A DNA stretch of 64,000 nucleotides from Streptomyces sp. 1-11 (GTDB lineage: Bacteria; Actinomycetota; Actinomycetes; Streptomycetales; Streptomycetaceae): the NCBI RefSeq assembly GCF_007176755.1, contig NZ_BJTV01000003.1, positions 434,001 to 498,000 of the forward strand, given 5' to 3'. The notes below the pieces were generated by a model that saw only the letters and a list, made by a program, of their open reading frames with translations, ran no database searches and was not told where the DNA came from. This document shows, piece after piece, positions 55,455 through 64,000 of the stretch (the stretch's first letter is position 1; every line of letters starts with the position of its first letter). The translations under genes and the position numbers were made by a program.

Positions 55455-56426
55455 GTGACTGTGATCGCGACCGAAAGCCTGAGCAAGCGGTTCCCCCGGG
55501 TGACCGCGCTCGACCGGCTGTCCGTGGACATCGGGCCCGGTGTGACCGGACTCGTCGGAGCCAACGGCGCCGGCAAGTCCACCCTGATCAAGATCCTGCT
55601 GGGTCTGTCCCCGGCCAGCGAGGGCCGAGCCGCGGTGCTCGGCCTCGACGTGGCCACCGAGGGCGCCGCCATCCGCGAGCGCGTGGGCTACATGCCGGAG
55701 CACGACTGCCTGCCGCCCGACGTCTCGGCCACCGAGTTCGTCGTGCACATGGCGCGCATGTCCGGGCTGCCGCCCACCGCGGCGCGTGAGCGCACAGCGG
55801 ACACGCTGCGCCACGTCGGCCTGTACGAGGAGCGCTACCGCCCCATCGGCGGCTACTCCACCGGCATGAAGCAGCGGGTGAAGCTGGCCCAGGCGCTGGT
55901 GCACGACCCGCAGCTCGTCTTCCTGGACGAGCCGACCAACGGCCTCGACCCGGTCGGCCGGGACGACATGCTCGGCCTGATCCGCCGGATCCACACCGAC
56001 TTCGGCATCTCCGTCCTGGTCACCTCGCACCTGCTGGGCGAGCTGGAACGCACCTGCGACCACGTCGTCGTCGTCGACGGCGGCAGACTGCTGCGCTCCA
56101 GCTCCACCACGGACTTCACCCAGACCACGACCACCCTCGCGATCGAGGTCACCGACAGCGACAGCCACCCGGACGGCACCCGCGCGGTCCGCGAGGCGCT
56201 CTCCGCGCGCGGGGTGGACACCCACGACGAGGGCGGCGGCCTGCCCGGCGCCGGACGCATCCTGCTGCTGACCGCCGCCGGCGAGGAGACGTACGACCTG
56301 GTGCGCGACGTCGTCGCCGACCTCGGTCTCGGCCTGGTGCGCATGGAACAGCGCCGGCATCACATCTCCGAGGTGTTCACCAGCAGCGACGAGCAGCAGA
56401 AGGAGGCCGTCGGCCATGGCGGTTGA
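55455..56426 (+). CDS. ABC transporter ATP-binding protein 1
   Basis: 323 residues. Walker A GANGAGKST (about 35-43), signature YSTGMKQRVKLAQAL, Walker B LVFLDEPTNGLDP, H-loop VTSHLL. A ~90-residue C-terminal extension follows, as in ABC-2 (ABCA/natA-like) ATPases. The GTG at 55455 has no Shine-Dalgarno, so a leaderless mRNA is possible if a nearer promoter than 55259 is used. Its end overlaps the permease start by 11 bp. Confidence 0.93.
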   Translation: MTVIATESLSKRFPRVTALDRLSVDIGPGVTGLVGANGAGKSTLIKILLGLSPASEGRAAVLGLDVATEGAAIRERVGYMPEHDCLPPDVSATEFVVHMARMSGLPPTAARERTADTLRHVGLYEERYRPIGGYSTGMKQRVKLAQALVHDPQLVFLDEPTNGLDPVGRDDMLGLIRRIHTDFGISVLVTSHLLGELERTCDHVVVVDGGRLLRSSSTTDFTQTTTTLAIEVTDSDSHPDGTRAVREALSARGVDTHDEGGGLPGAGRILLLTAAGEETYDLVRDVVADLGLGLVRMEQRRHHISEVFTSSDEQQKEAVGHGG

Positions 56427-57333
56427 GCAGCCCGCGCCGGTGACCGCCGGCGGCGACCAGTCCCGCATCCACGACATCGGCTACCGCGGCTACGACGGGC
56501 CCCGCCTCGGCCGCGGCTACGCCGTGCGCTCGCTGTACTCGCAGTCCCTGCGCGGCGCCTACGGCCTCGGCCGCTCGGTGAAGTCCAAGGTGCTGCCGAT
56601 GCTGCTGTTCGTGGTGATGTGCGTGCCCGCGGCCATCATGGTGGCCGTCGCGGTGACCACCAAGGCACACGATTTCCCGCTCGCCCACGCCTACACCCGC
56701 TGGGCGATCGTCATGCAGGCCGTGATCAGCCTGTACGTCGCCTCGCAGGCGCCCCAGTCCGTCTCGCGCGACCTGCGCTTCAAGACCGTGCCGCTGTACT
56801 TCTCGCGGCCCATCGAGACCGCGGACTACGTGCGGGCGAAGTTCGCCGCGCTCGCCTCGGCCCTGTTCGTTCTCACCGGCGCGCCCCTCGTGGTGATGTA
56901 CGCGGGCGCGCTGCTGGCCAAGATGGGCTTCGCCCATCAGACCGAGGAGTTCGCCCAGGGACTGGTGTCCGTGGCCCTGCTGTCGGTGCTGTTCGCCGGC
57001 ATCGGCCTGGTCATCGCCGCCGTCACCCCGCGCCGCGGCTTCGGCATCGCCGCCGTGATCGCCGTGCTGACCATCTCCTACGGCGCCGTCTCCACGCTCC
57101 AGGCCATCGCCGACGTCCAGGGCAACACCGGCGCCGTGCCGTGGATCGGCCTGTTCTCGCCGGTCACCCTGATCGACGGGGTCCAGTCCGCGTTCCTCGG
57201 CGGCGGCTCCGGCTTCCCCGGCGGGACCGGCCCCTCCAGCGGCGAGGGCGCGGTGTACGTCCTGGTCCTCCTGGGCGTGGTCGCCGCGTGCTACGGCCTG
57301 CTGATCCGCCGCTACCGGAAGGTCGGACTGTGA
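56416..57333 (+). CDS. ABC-2 type transporter permease 1
   Basis: 305 residues, six predicted helices: VLPMLLFVVMCVPAAIMVAV, YTRWAIVMQAVISLYVASQ, AALASALFVLTGAPLVVMYAGALL, LVSVALLSVLFAGIGLVIAAV, FGIAAVIAVLTISYGAVSTL and VYVLVLLGVVAACYGLL. Overlaps ATPase 1 by 11 bp and ATPase 2 by 4 bp (GTGA), so the four genes are one operon. Confidence 0.9.
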   Translation: MAVEQPAPVTAGGDQSRIHDIGYRGYDGPRLGRGYAVRSLYSQSLRGAYGLGRSVKSKVLPMLLFVVMCVPAAIMVAVAVTTKAHDFPLAHAYTRWAIVMQAVISLYVASQAPQSVSRDLRFKTVPLYFSRPIETADYVRAKFAALASALFVLTGAPLVVMYAGALLAKMGFAHQTEEFAQGLVSVALLSVLFAGIGLVIAAVTPRRGFGIAAVIAVLTISYGAVSTLQAIADVQGNTGAVPWIGLFSPVTLIDGVQSAFLGGGSGFPGGTGPSSGEGAVYVLVLLGVVAACYGLLIRRYRKVGL

Positions 57334-58241
57334 CGACCCTGAACATCGACCACGTCTCCCGCTGGTTCGGCAACGTGGTCGCCGTCAACGACATCACCAT
57401 GACCATCGGCCCCGGCGTCACGGGTCTGCTCGGTCCGAACGGCGCCGGGAAGTCCACCCTCATCAACATGATGGGCGGCTTCCTCGCACCCTCCACCGGC
57501 TCGGTCACCCTCGACGGGCAGCCGGTGTGGCGCAACGAGGCCATCTACCAGCACATCGGCGTCGTCCCCGAGCGGGAGGCGATGTACGACTTCCTCACCG
57601 GCCGCGAGTTCGTCGTCGCCAACGCCGAGCTGCACGGACTCGGCGCGAAGGCCGCCCAGCGCGCGCTCGCCACGGTCGAGATGGAGTACGCGCAGGACCG
57701 GAAGATCTCCACGTACTCCAAGGGCATGCGCCAGCGGGTGAAGATGGCCTCCGCGCTGGTCCACGACCCCTCCCTGCTGCTGCTCGACGAGCCGTTCAAC
57801 GGCATGGACCCGCGCCAGCGCATGCAGCTCATGGAACTGCTGCGGCGGATGGGCGACGAGGGCCGCACGGTGCTGTTCTCCTCGCACATCCTCGAGGAGG
57901 TCGAGCAGCTCGCCCGGCACATCGAGGTGGTCGTCGCCGGACGCCACGCCGCCAGCGGCGACTTCCGCCGGATCCGCCGCCTGATGACCGACCGGCCGCA
58001 CCGCTACCTGGTGCGCTCCAGCGACGACCGTGCCCTCGCGGCCGCGCTGATCGCCGACCCGTCGACGGCCGGCATCGAGGTCGACGTGGCCGAGGGCGCG
58101 CTGCGCGTCCAGGCCGTCGACTTCGGCCGCTTCACCGCGCTGCTGCCGAAGGTCGCCAGGGACCACGGCATCCGGCTGCTCACGGTCTCGCCTTCGGACG
58201 AGTCCCTGGAGTCCGTCTTCTCGTACCTGGTCGCGGCGTAG
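57330..58241 (+). CDS. ABC transporter ATP-binding protein 2
   Basis: 303 residues. Walker A GPNGAGKST (about 33-41), signature YSKGMRQRVKMASAL, Walker B LLLLDEPFNGMDP, H-loop FSSHILEE, plus a C-terminal extension. GTG at 57330 overlaps the previous stop. It is paralogous to ATPase 1 by sequence (same signature spacing and extension), so this is a likely duplicated pair. Confidence 0.93.
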   Translation: MTTLNIDHVSRWFGNVVAVNDITMTIGPGVTGLLGPNGAGKSTLINMMGGFLAPSTGSVTLDGQPVWRNEAIYQHIGVVPEREAMYDFLTGREFVVANAELHGLGAKAAQRALATVEMEYAQDRKISTYSKGMRQRVKMASALVHDPSLLLLDEPFNGMDPRQRMQLMELLRRMGDEGRTVLFSSHILEEVEQLARHIEVVVAGRHAASGDFRRIRRLMTDRPHRYLVRSSDDRALAAALIADPSTAGIEVDVAEGALRVQAVDFGRFTALLPKVARDHGIRLLTVSPSDESLESVFSYLVAA

Positions 58242-58248
58242 GAGGCCC

Positions 58249-58971
58249 ATGATGTACGACCCCACCGTCGCCCGGCTCACCTACCGGGCCCTGCTCGGCC
58301 GCCGCCGGGCCCTCATCCTCGGCGCGCTGCCGCTGCTGCTGATCGTGATCTCCGTGGCGGTTCGCGCCCTGACCGGCGCCGACGACCAGACGGCCGCGGA
58401 CGTCCTGGGCGGCTTCGCGCTCGCCACCATGGTGCCGATCATCGGAGTCATCGCGGGCACGGGCGCGATCGGCCCGGAGATCGACGACGGCTCCGTGGTG
58501 TACCTGCTGTCCAAGCCGCTGAAGCGGCCGACGATCATCCTGACGAAGCTGATCGTCGCCATCGCGGTCACCATGGTGTTCTCCGCGGTGCCGACCATGA
58601 TCGCGGGCCTGATCCTGAACGGCAACGGCCAGCAGATCGCCGTCGCCTACACGGTGGCCGCGCTGGTCTCCTCCATCGCCTACTCGGCGCTGTTCCTGCT
58701 GCTGGGCACGGTCTCCCGGCACGCGGTGGTCCTCGGGCTCGTGTACGCGCTGGTCTGGGAGGCGCTGTTCGGCTCCCTGGTGCCGGGCGCGCGCACGCTG
58801 AGCGTCCAGCAGTGGTCGCTCGCCGTCGCCCAGAAGCTCGCGGGCGGGGACCTGGTGACCTCCGACGTCGGGCTGACGACGGCCACGGTGCTGCTCGTCG
58901 TCGTCACCGTCCTGGCCACCTGGTACGCCGGCCAGAAGCTGCGGGCGCTGAAGCTGGCGGGCGAGGAGTAG
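58249..58971 (+). CDS. ABC-2 type transporter permease 2
   Basis: 240 residues, about six helices: ALILGALPLLLIVISVAVRAL, FALATMVPIIGVIAGTGAIGPEI, LIVAIAVTMVFSAVPTMIAGLIL, VAALVSSIAYSALFLLLGTV, HAVVLGLVYALVWEALFGS, and a C-terminal helix. ABC-2 permease fold, shorter than permease 1. ATG at 58249 with GGAGG, or 58252. Probable exporter of unknown substrate together with its partner ATPase 2. Confidence 0.9.
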   Translation: MMYDPTVARLTYRALLGRRRALILGALPLLLIVISVAVRALTGADDQTAADVLGGFALATMVPIIGVIAGTGAIGPEIDDGSVVYLLSKPLKRPTIILTKLIVAIAVTMVFSAVPTMIAGLILNGNGQQIAVAYTVAALVSSIAYSALFLLLGTVSRHAVVLGLVYALVWEALFGSLVPGARTLSVQQWSLAVAQKLAGGDLVTSDVGLTTATVLLVVVTVLATWYAGQKLRALKLAGEE

Positions 58972-59059
58972 GCCGGTCAGGGCCCCGGCAGTCCTTGACG
59001 GGGCCCTCACCTCCGCCGGAGCACACTGGACGCAGCGGGAGCACGGCTGGGAGGACCGG

Positions 59060-59302
59060 ATGGCTGAGCGGACACCGGAGGACGGCGGAGCCGGGCGGAC
59101 CGGCGGCGACGACTGGGACGAGACCGTCCTGGACGAGGCGTTCGTGCGGGCCGCGGAGACCTCCGAGCCGTCGGCGCGGGCCCGGATGCTGGCCGCCCGC
59201 TGGCGCGCCGAGTCCCCCGAGCCGCAGCCCTGGCGGTCGGACGAGCCGCCCGCGGGATGGTTCTTCAGCAAGGCGCGCCGGCGCAGGTGGCGCCGCCGGT
59301 AG
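59060..59302 (+). CDS. Small hypothetical protein
   Basis: 80 residues with an acidic N-half (DDWDETVLDEAFVRAAETSEPSARARML) and a very basic C-terminus (KARRRRWRRR). A GGGAGG ribosome-binding site precedes the ATG at 59060. Conserved next to this ABC operon in Streptomyces; no motif is recognised. The basic end could bind nucleic acid or membranes, but this is speculative. Confidence 0.7.
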   Translation: MAERTPEDGGAGRTGGDDWDETVLDEAFVRAAETSEPSARARMLAARWRAESPEPQPWRSDEPPAGWFFSKARRRRWRRR

Positions 59303-59576
59303 CCCCGGACGCCGCATAGCCCGTGCCCGGTTTATTCGGTGGCGTCCGGATCCCGGCCGGGGCACAGTGGTCGTGCCCCATCCGCCGGGACGGACCCGGC
59401 GGCACGGACCGGGAGAGGAGCCGGGCGCTGTCCATGCACGACAGTACGTCCAGCTCCCGTCAGGGCAGTCCGAGGCGGGCTCCGGAGTGATCGCCACGAC
59501 TCCGTGGAGCTCATGTCAGCTGCCCGGGGCGGCCGCTTCGAGCACGCGATGTCGCTCTCGCGTGGGCCGCCCACCC

Positions 59577-59663
<87 letters not shown>

Positions 59664-59704
59664 GGACGTCGTCACCGGGACCCGGGCGGATCTTGAGGAG
59701 CGGA

Positions 59705-60508
59705 CTACGGCAGCAACCGCTCCAGGACCGTCGCGATGCCGTCCTCCTCGTTGGAGGCGGTGACCTCGTTCGCCACCGCCCTCAGTTCCTCGTGGGCGTT
59801 GGCCATGGCCACGCCGTGGGCGGCCCAGGCGAACATCGGTATGTCGTTGGGCATGTCGCCGAAGGCGATGGTGTCGGCCGCCTTCAGACCCAGGCGGCGG
59901 GCGGCCAGGGAGAGGCCCGTGGCCTTGGACAGGCCGAGCGGCAGCAGTTCCACGATGCCCGCGCCCGCCATGGCCACCGTGACGAAACCGCCGGCCACGC
60001 GCCGGGCCACGTCCGCCAGCTCGTCGTCGCCGAGCGTCGGGTGCTGTATGTAGACCTTGTTCAGCGGCGCGGACCACAGGTCGGCCGCGTCCGTGAACGG
60101 GGTGGCGGGGAGGTTGCCCGTGACCGCGTACCCCGGGCCCACCAGCACCTCGCCGTCCAGGCCGTCCCGGCTCGCCGCCAGGTACAGCGGACCCACCTCG
60201 GCCTCGAGCTTGGCCAGGGCCACGCCCGCGAGCTGCCGGTCCAGGGTGACCGAGGTCAGCAGGCGGTGCGTGCCGGCGTCGTACACCTGGGCGCCCTGGC
60301 CGCAGACGGCGAGACCGTCGTAGCCGAGGTCGTCCAGGATGTGGCGGGTCCAGGGGACCGCGCGGCCGGTGACGACGATGTGGGCCGCGCCCGCCGCGGT
60401 GGCCGCGGCGAGCGCGTCACGGGTGCGCCGCGAGATCGACTCGTCGGAACGCAGAAGCGTTCCGTCGAGGTCGGTCGCGATCAGTCGGTACGGGAATCCG
60501 GCGCTCAC
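59705..60508 (-). CDS. HAD-superfamily Cof-type phosphatase coupled to serS
   Basis: 267 residues. Motif I DLDGTLL (near residues 13-19), motif [13 protein letters not shown], Lys near SKATGLS, motif [12 protein letters not shown]. Same class IIB layout as the HAD gene at 49.8 kb. GTG at 60508 overlaps the serS stop (GTGA), so it is translated with serS. The pairing with serS is conserved in Streptomyces; a link to serine tRNA or to phosphoserine is tempting but unproven. Confidence 0.9.
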   Translation of the reverse strand: MSAGFPYRLIATDLDGTLLRSDESISRRTRDALAAATAAGAAHIVVTGRAVPWTRHILDDLGYDGLAVCGQGAQVYDAGTHRLLTSVTLDRQLAGVALAKLEAEVGPLYLAASRDGLDGEVLVGPGYAVTGNLPATPFTDAADLWSAPLNKVYIQHPTLGDDELADVARRVAGGFVTVAMAGAGIVELLPLGLSKATGLSLAARRLGLKAADTIAFGDMPNDIPMFAWAAHGVAMANAHEELRAVANEVTASNEEDGIATVLERLLP

Positions 60509-61782
60509 TTGGCGACCGGCTCCAGGACCTCCCGGCCGCCCAGGTACGGGCGCAGCACTTCGGGGACCCGCACGGAGCCGTCGGCCTGCTGGTGGTTCTC
60601 GAGGATCGCCACGATCGTGCGCGGCACGGCGCACAGGGTGCCGTTGAGGGTGGCCAGCGGGCGGACCTGCTTGCCGTCGCGCATGCGGATCGACAGGCGG
60701 CGGGACTGGAACTCGGTGCAGTCCGAGGTCGAGGTCAGCTCGCGGTACTTGCCCTGCGTCGGGATCCAGGCCTCGCAGTCGTACTTACGCGAGGCCGAGG
60801 CGCCGAGGTCGGCGGAGGCGACGTCGATGACGCGGAACGGCAGCTCCAGCGAGGTCAGCCACTGCTTCTCCCACTCCAGCAGCCGCTTGTGCTCCGCCTG
60901 GGAGTCCTCGGGGGTGACGTAGGAGAACATCTCGACCTTGTCGAACTGGTGCACGCGGAAGATGCCCCGCGTGTCCTTGCCGTGCGAGCCGGCCTCGCGG
61001 CGGAAGCAGGGCGAGAAGCCCGCGTACCGCAGCGGCAGCCGGTCGGCGTCGATGATCTCGTCCATGTGGTAGGCCGCGAGCGGGACCTCGGAGGTGCCGA
61101 CCAGGTACAGGTCGTCCTTGTCGAGGTGGTAGACGTCCTGGGCCGCCTGGCCGAGGAAGCCGGTGCCCGCCATGGACTGCGGACGCACCAGCGCCGGGGT
61201 CAGCATCGGGGTGAACCCGGCCGCGGTGGCCTGGGCGATGGCCGCGTTCACCAGGGCCAGCTCCAGCAGGGCGCCGACACCGGTGAGGAAGTAGAAGCGG
61301 GAGCCGGAGACCTTGGCGCCGCGCTCGACGTCGATCGCGCCGAGCACCTGGCCGAGCTCCAGGTGGTCCCTGGGCTCGAAGCCCTCAGCGCCGAAGTCCC
61401 GGATGGTGCCGTGCGTCTCCAGCGTGACGAAGTCCTCCTCGCCGCCGACGGGCACGTCGGGGTGGACGAGGTTGCCGAGCCGCTGCAGCAGCCGCTGGGT
61501 CTCGGCGTCGGCCTCGTCGCGCTCGGCGTCGGCGGCCTTGACGTCGGCCTTGAGCTGCTCGGCGCGGGCCAGCAGCTCGGCCTTCTCCTCCGGGGTGGCC
61601 TTGGGGATCAGCTTGCCGAGCGACTTCTGCTCGGCGCGCAGCTCGTCGAAGCGGACGCCGGAGGACCTGCGCCGCTCGTCGGCGGACAGGAGGGAGTCGA
61701 CGAGCGCGACGTCCTCTCCACGGGCGCGCTGGGACGCGCGCACACGGTCGGGGTCCTCACGGAGCAGGCGAAGGTCAATCAC
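60505..61782 (-). CDS. serS: Seryl-tRNA synthetase
   Basis: 425 residues. Long antiparallel coiled-coil arm (about 30-105; [33 protein letters not shown]). Class II motif 2 is [32 protein letters not shown], motif 3 is [23 protein letters not shown] at 61782 ([17 protein letters not shown]) from family alignment. There is no Shine-Dalgarno; a leaderless transcript is likely, with TAGCCT a few bases upstream as a possible -10. DnaA boxes lie upstream. Confidence 0.97.
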   Translation of the reverse strand: MIDLRLLREDPDRVRASQRARGEDVALVDSLLSADERRRSSGVRFDELRAEQKSLGKLIPKATPEEKAELLARAEQLKADVKAADAERDEADAETQRLLQRLGNLVHPDVPVGGEEDFVTLETHGTIRDFGAEGFEPRDHLELGQVLGAIDVERGAKVSGSRFYFLTGVGALLELALVNAAIAQATAAGFTPMLTPALVRPQSMAGTGFLGQAAQDVYHLDKDDLYLVGTSEVPLAAYHMDEIIDADRLPLRYAGFSPCFRREAGSHGKDTRGIFRVHQFDKVEMFSYVTPEDSQAEHKRLLEWEKQWLTSLELPFRVIDVASADLGASASRKYDCEAWIPTQGKYRELTSTSDCTEFQSRRLSIRMRDGKQVRPLATLNGTLCAVPRTIVAILENHQQADGSVRVPEVLRPYLGGREVLEPVAK

Positions 61783-61987
61783 GCGAGCAAGGCTACCGGT
61801 GCGAGCTCGCAGGTCACGACTCACTATCGCGACTCGCGCCTTACGTGCCGTTTCGGGGCAATTGCGCAATGTGGTGGAAGAGGTCAAGAAAGAATGTCCC
61901 ACTCCCTGGAACGAGGCAGACGGCGGATTCTCGGTTGACCGGATTTCCTTGTGGAGGGCGGGACTTGGAGAGCCCGTCCGCAGGCCG

Positions 61988-62300
61988 TTGTCCACAGCGA
62001 TCCGCTCTGTGGGGGAAGTTATCCACAGGCTGTGCGGAAAGTCTGTGGATTCCGGAATTGATCACTCCGGAAGTTTCGGCCAGGTGGAGGAATTCCTGGC
62101 CCAAGCAGGGATGACACCTGCTTTCGGGTGGAAAGGGGTCGCCCCAAAAGATGAACCAAAGGAAACGGGTGGACGAAGGGTGACGTGCCGGGCGGTGGTC
62201 GCAAGGGGGACTTCCGGGGCGATTTGTCGATGGGACCGCCCGCCCTTGTCGACTTGTCCCCAGGTCGAGAAGCGGACCTGTGGATAACTTCTGTGGATAA
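61988..62300. promoter_or_regulatory. Cluster of DnaA-box-like 9-mers in a 563-bp non-coding region
   Basis: TTGTCCACA 61988-61996, TTATCCACA 62019-62027, TGTGGATAA 62279-62287 and 62292-62300 (both TTATCCACA on the other strand): four exact boxes. A weaker TGTGGATTC occurs at 62044-62052. Two pairs spaced 31 and 13 bp apart. The region between serS and pheA (61783-62345) otherwise lacks a gene. Confidence 0.8.
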
Positions 62301-62345
62301 CGAAGATATGCAGGTAGGACTGACCGGAAGCAGTCTACGGCCGCC

Positions 62346-63278
62346 TCAGAACCGGCCGTCCTGGCAGCGCGCCACCCAGTCGGCGGCGGCCATGAACTCC
62401 TCGTCCGAGGTCCCCGGCGAAGTGGCCCGGGCCTCGGCGGGCGTGATGTCGGCGCGCGGATAGGAGCCGAGGAACCGGACCTGGAGGCAGATCCGCTTGA
62501 GGCCCATCAGCGCCTCGGCCATGCGCCGGTCGGAGATGTGCCCCTCGGCGTCCACGCAGAAGCAGTAATTGCCGATTCCCGCACCGGTCGGCCGGGACTG
62601 CAGCAGCATGAGGTTGATGCCCCGGGTGGCGAACTCGCCGAGCAGATCGCGCAGCCCACCGGGGTGGTCGTCCCGCTGCCACAGCACCACCGAGGTCTTG
62701 TCCGCTCCGGTCGGCGCCGCGGGCCGGGCCGGGCGGCCGACCAGCACGAAGCGGGTCTGCGCGTTCTCCGCGTCGTGGATGCCGGTCTCCAGGGCTTCGA
62801 GGCCGTACCGGGCGGCGGCGAACTCGCCCGCGAAGGCGGCGTCGTACCGGCCCTCCTGGACCAGCCGCGCGGCGTCCGCGTTCGAGGCGGCCGACTCCCA
62901 GTGGACGTCCGGCAGGTTCCTCCTGAGCCAGTTGCGCACCTGCGGCTGGGCCGCGGGGTGCGCGGAGACCGTCTTGATGTCCGACAGCCGGGTGCCCGGC
63001 CGGACCAGCAGTGCGAAGGTGATCGACAGCAGCACCTCGCGGTAGATCGTCAGCGGCTCGCCGGCGACCAGCTCGTCCAGGGTGGTGGTGATGCCGCCCT
63101 CGACGGAGTTCTCGATCGGCACGAACGCGGCCTCGGCCTCGCCGGCCCGGACCGCGTCCAGCGCCGACTGCACCGACACGTACGGCACCAGCTCCCGGGT
63201 GGCCGCCTCCGGGAGCGTGCGCAGGGCGACTTCGGTGAAGGTGCCTTCGGGACCGAGATACGCATAGCTCGCTGGCAT
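62346..63278 (-). CDS. pheA: Prephenate dehydratase
   Basis: 310 residues. It converts prephenate to phenylpyruvate in phenylalanine synthesis. Catalytic domain starts YLGPEGTFTEVALRTLP with FVPIENSVEGGITTTLDEL and RFVLVGRPA; the ACT regulatory domain begins near SVVLWQRDDHPGGLRDLL and has LLQSRPTGAGIGNYCFCVDAEGH (ESRP site is QSRP here), so phenylalanine feedback may differ. ATG at 63278. Confidence 0.95.
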   Translation of the reverse strand: MPASYAYLGPEGTFTEVALRTLPEAATRELVPYVSVQSALDAVRAGEAEAAFVPIENSVEGGITTTLDELVAGEPLTIYREVLLSITFALLVRPGTRLSDIKTVSAHPAAQPQVRNWLRRNLPDVHWESAASNADAARLVQEGRYDAAFAGEFAAARYGLEALETGIHDAENAQTRFVLVGRPARPAAPTGADKTSVVLWQRDDHPGGLRDLLGEFATRGINLMLLQSRPTGAGIGNYCFCVDAEGHISDRRMAEALMGLKRICLQVRFLGSYPRADITPAEARATSPGTSDEEFMAAADWVARCQDGRF

Positions 63279-63380
63279 GTCCTCACCCTAATGGCCGCCG
63301 GGGCGGGCGGCTTCCGTGTCTCATGGAGGCCACCCGACCGAGTGGTTTGAAACCCCGGGCGGGTGGTTCTCCAGCCGGAT

Positions 63381-64000
63381 TCACCCCTCGAGGAGCCGCT
63401 GGCCCACGTACTCTCCCTCGGCCGCTCCGCCGGGCACCGCGAACAGGCCGCTGGCCTCGTGCCGGATGAACCTCGACAGGGCGTCGCCCCGGTCGAGCTT
63501 GCGCTGGACCGGTACGAAGCCGCGCAGCGGGTCCGCCTGCCAGCAGATGAAGAGCAGCCCGGCGTCCGGCGTCCCGTCCTGGTCGATGCCGTCGTGGTAC
63601 GAGAACGGGCGCCGCAGCATCGCCGCGCCGCCGTTGCGGTCCGGGCGGGTGATCCGGGCGTGGGCGTTGATGGGCACGGCCGGTTCGCCCTTGGCGTCGG
63701 TCTTCTCCAGGTCCATCGGCGTCGTCTCGTCACCGCCCGACAGCGGCGCCCCGGTGTCCTTGCGGCGCCCGATGACCGCTTCCTGGGCGGAGAGCGACAG
63801 CGCCTCCCAGTCGTCGAGGAGCATGCGGATGCGGCGTACGACGGCGTAGGAGCCGTTCGCCATCCACGCGGGCTCGGCCGAGGCGGGCACGAAGATCCGC
63901 CGGTCGAAGTCGGCGTCGGCGGGCTTGGGGTTGCGGGTGCCGTCGATCTGGCCCATGAGATTGCGGGCCGTCATGGGGTGGGCGGTGGCGCCCGGGGTGC
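63381..64000 (-). CDS. Partial CDS, DyP-type heme peroxidase (C-terminal part)
   Basis: Only the C-terminal ~206 residues are in the window, cut by its end. The DyP signature NLMGQIDGTRNP (Gly-x-x-Asp-Gly) is present, followed by RRIRMLLDDWEALSLSAQEAVIGRRKDTGAPLSG and the heme-ligand His region ARITRPD. The frame stays open to 64000. Family members oxidise dyes or release iron from heme (EfeB); a Tat signal, if any, is outside the window. No overlap with pheA (102 bp gap). Confidence 0.9.
   Translation of the reverse strand, partial: TPGATAHPMTARNLMGQIDGTRNPKPADADFDRRIFVPASAEPAWMANGSYAVVRRIRMLLDDWEALSLSAQEAVIGRRKDTGAPLSGGDETTPMDLEKTDAKGEPAVPINAHARITRPDRNGGAAMLRRPFSYHDGIDQDGTPDAGLLFICWQADPLRGFVPVQRKLDRGDALSRFIRHEASGLFAVPGGAAEGEYVGQRLLEG

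Noticed and set aside
59403..59491. Short 18-codon frame starting MHDSTSSSRQG upstream of the tRNA-like gene.
   Set aside because: No ribosome-binding site and no conservation visible.

Overview
The window is high-GC actinobacterial DNA from a Streptomyces chromosome, close to but not including oriC. Three things point there. The gene order (murJ, cca, ino1, a class A PBP, femX, rpsF-ssb-rpsR-rplI, dnaB, ssgR-ssgA, thiC, cydAB-cydCD, serS, pheA) is the conserved Streptomyces core order, recalled from S. coelicolor at roughly SCO3893-SCO3963. SsgR and SsgA are specific to sporulating actinomycetes. Eight exact and two one-mismatch copies of the ParB-binding site GTTTCACGTGAAAC lie between 6.7 and 46.1 kb. 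I saw no insertion sequence, prophage, CRISPR array or biosynthetic cluster, so this is core chromosome.

Layout. 0-5 kb: a cell-wall block on the minus strand (start of a probable kinase-like gene, murJ with a long cytoplasmic extension, and a large exported DUF6049-type protein), divergent from cca at 5.3 kb. 6.7-10.1 kb: an MFS exporter, then ino1 behind a PadR-type regulator with a perfect 23-bp palindromic operator candidate. 10.4-17.5 kb: cell-envelope genes (class A PBP, GT87-like membrane glycosyltransferase, alanine-racemase-like protein, FemX). 17.8-19.5 kb: the rpsF-ssb-rpsR-rplI operon. 19.6-25 kb: MATE exporter, dnaB, serine hydrolase, GNAT, MarR. 25.5-32.8 kb: MFS exporter, GlcG/HbpS-like protein, GNAT, NUDIX, LysR, a gamma-lyase/ptpA pair and small proteins. 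33-34.5 kb: the sporulation pair ssgR-ssgA. 34.6-38 kb: a YibE/F membrane protein divergent from a TPP riboswitch and thiC. 38-43.2 kb: membrane protein, PPP-type phosphatase, LacI regulator, hisC/pat. 43.4-49.6 kb: Rex-box-controlled cydA-cydB-cydCD (cytochrome bd oxidase and its assembly ABC exporter). 49.7-55.2 kb: HAD phosphatase, LLM oxidoreductase, KptA, and an EphD-like hydrolase-SDR fusion coupled to an M24 peptidase. 55.4-59.3 kb: a four-gene ABC-2 operon and a small protein. 59.6-64 kb: an odd tRNA-Ser-like gene, a HAD phosphatase coupled to serS, pheA, and a DyP-type peroxidase cut by the window end.

Two chromosome-maintenance signals are laid over the genes. First are the parS sites. 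Four of them sit inside longer perfect palindromes, two of these at or between convergent gene ends, one starts within codon 1 of cydCD, and one parS-like site lies inside the variable arm of the thiC riboswitch. Second are three non-coding clusters of DnaA-box-like 9-mers at 21.0-21.3, 52.37-52.42 and 61.99-62.30 kb. These, the PadR operator and the degenerate tRNA-Ser are the most interesting items. I found no convincing wholly new gene system. All family calls were made by reading motifs by eye. Starts were chosen from ribosome-binding sites and family alignment and are marked where uncertain.
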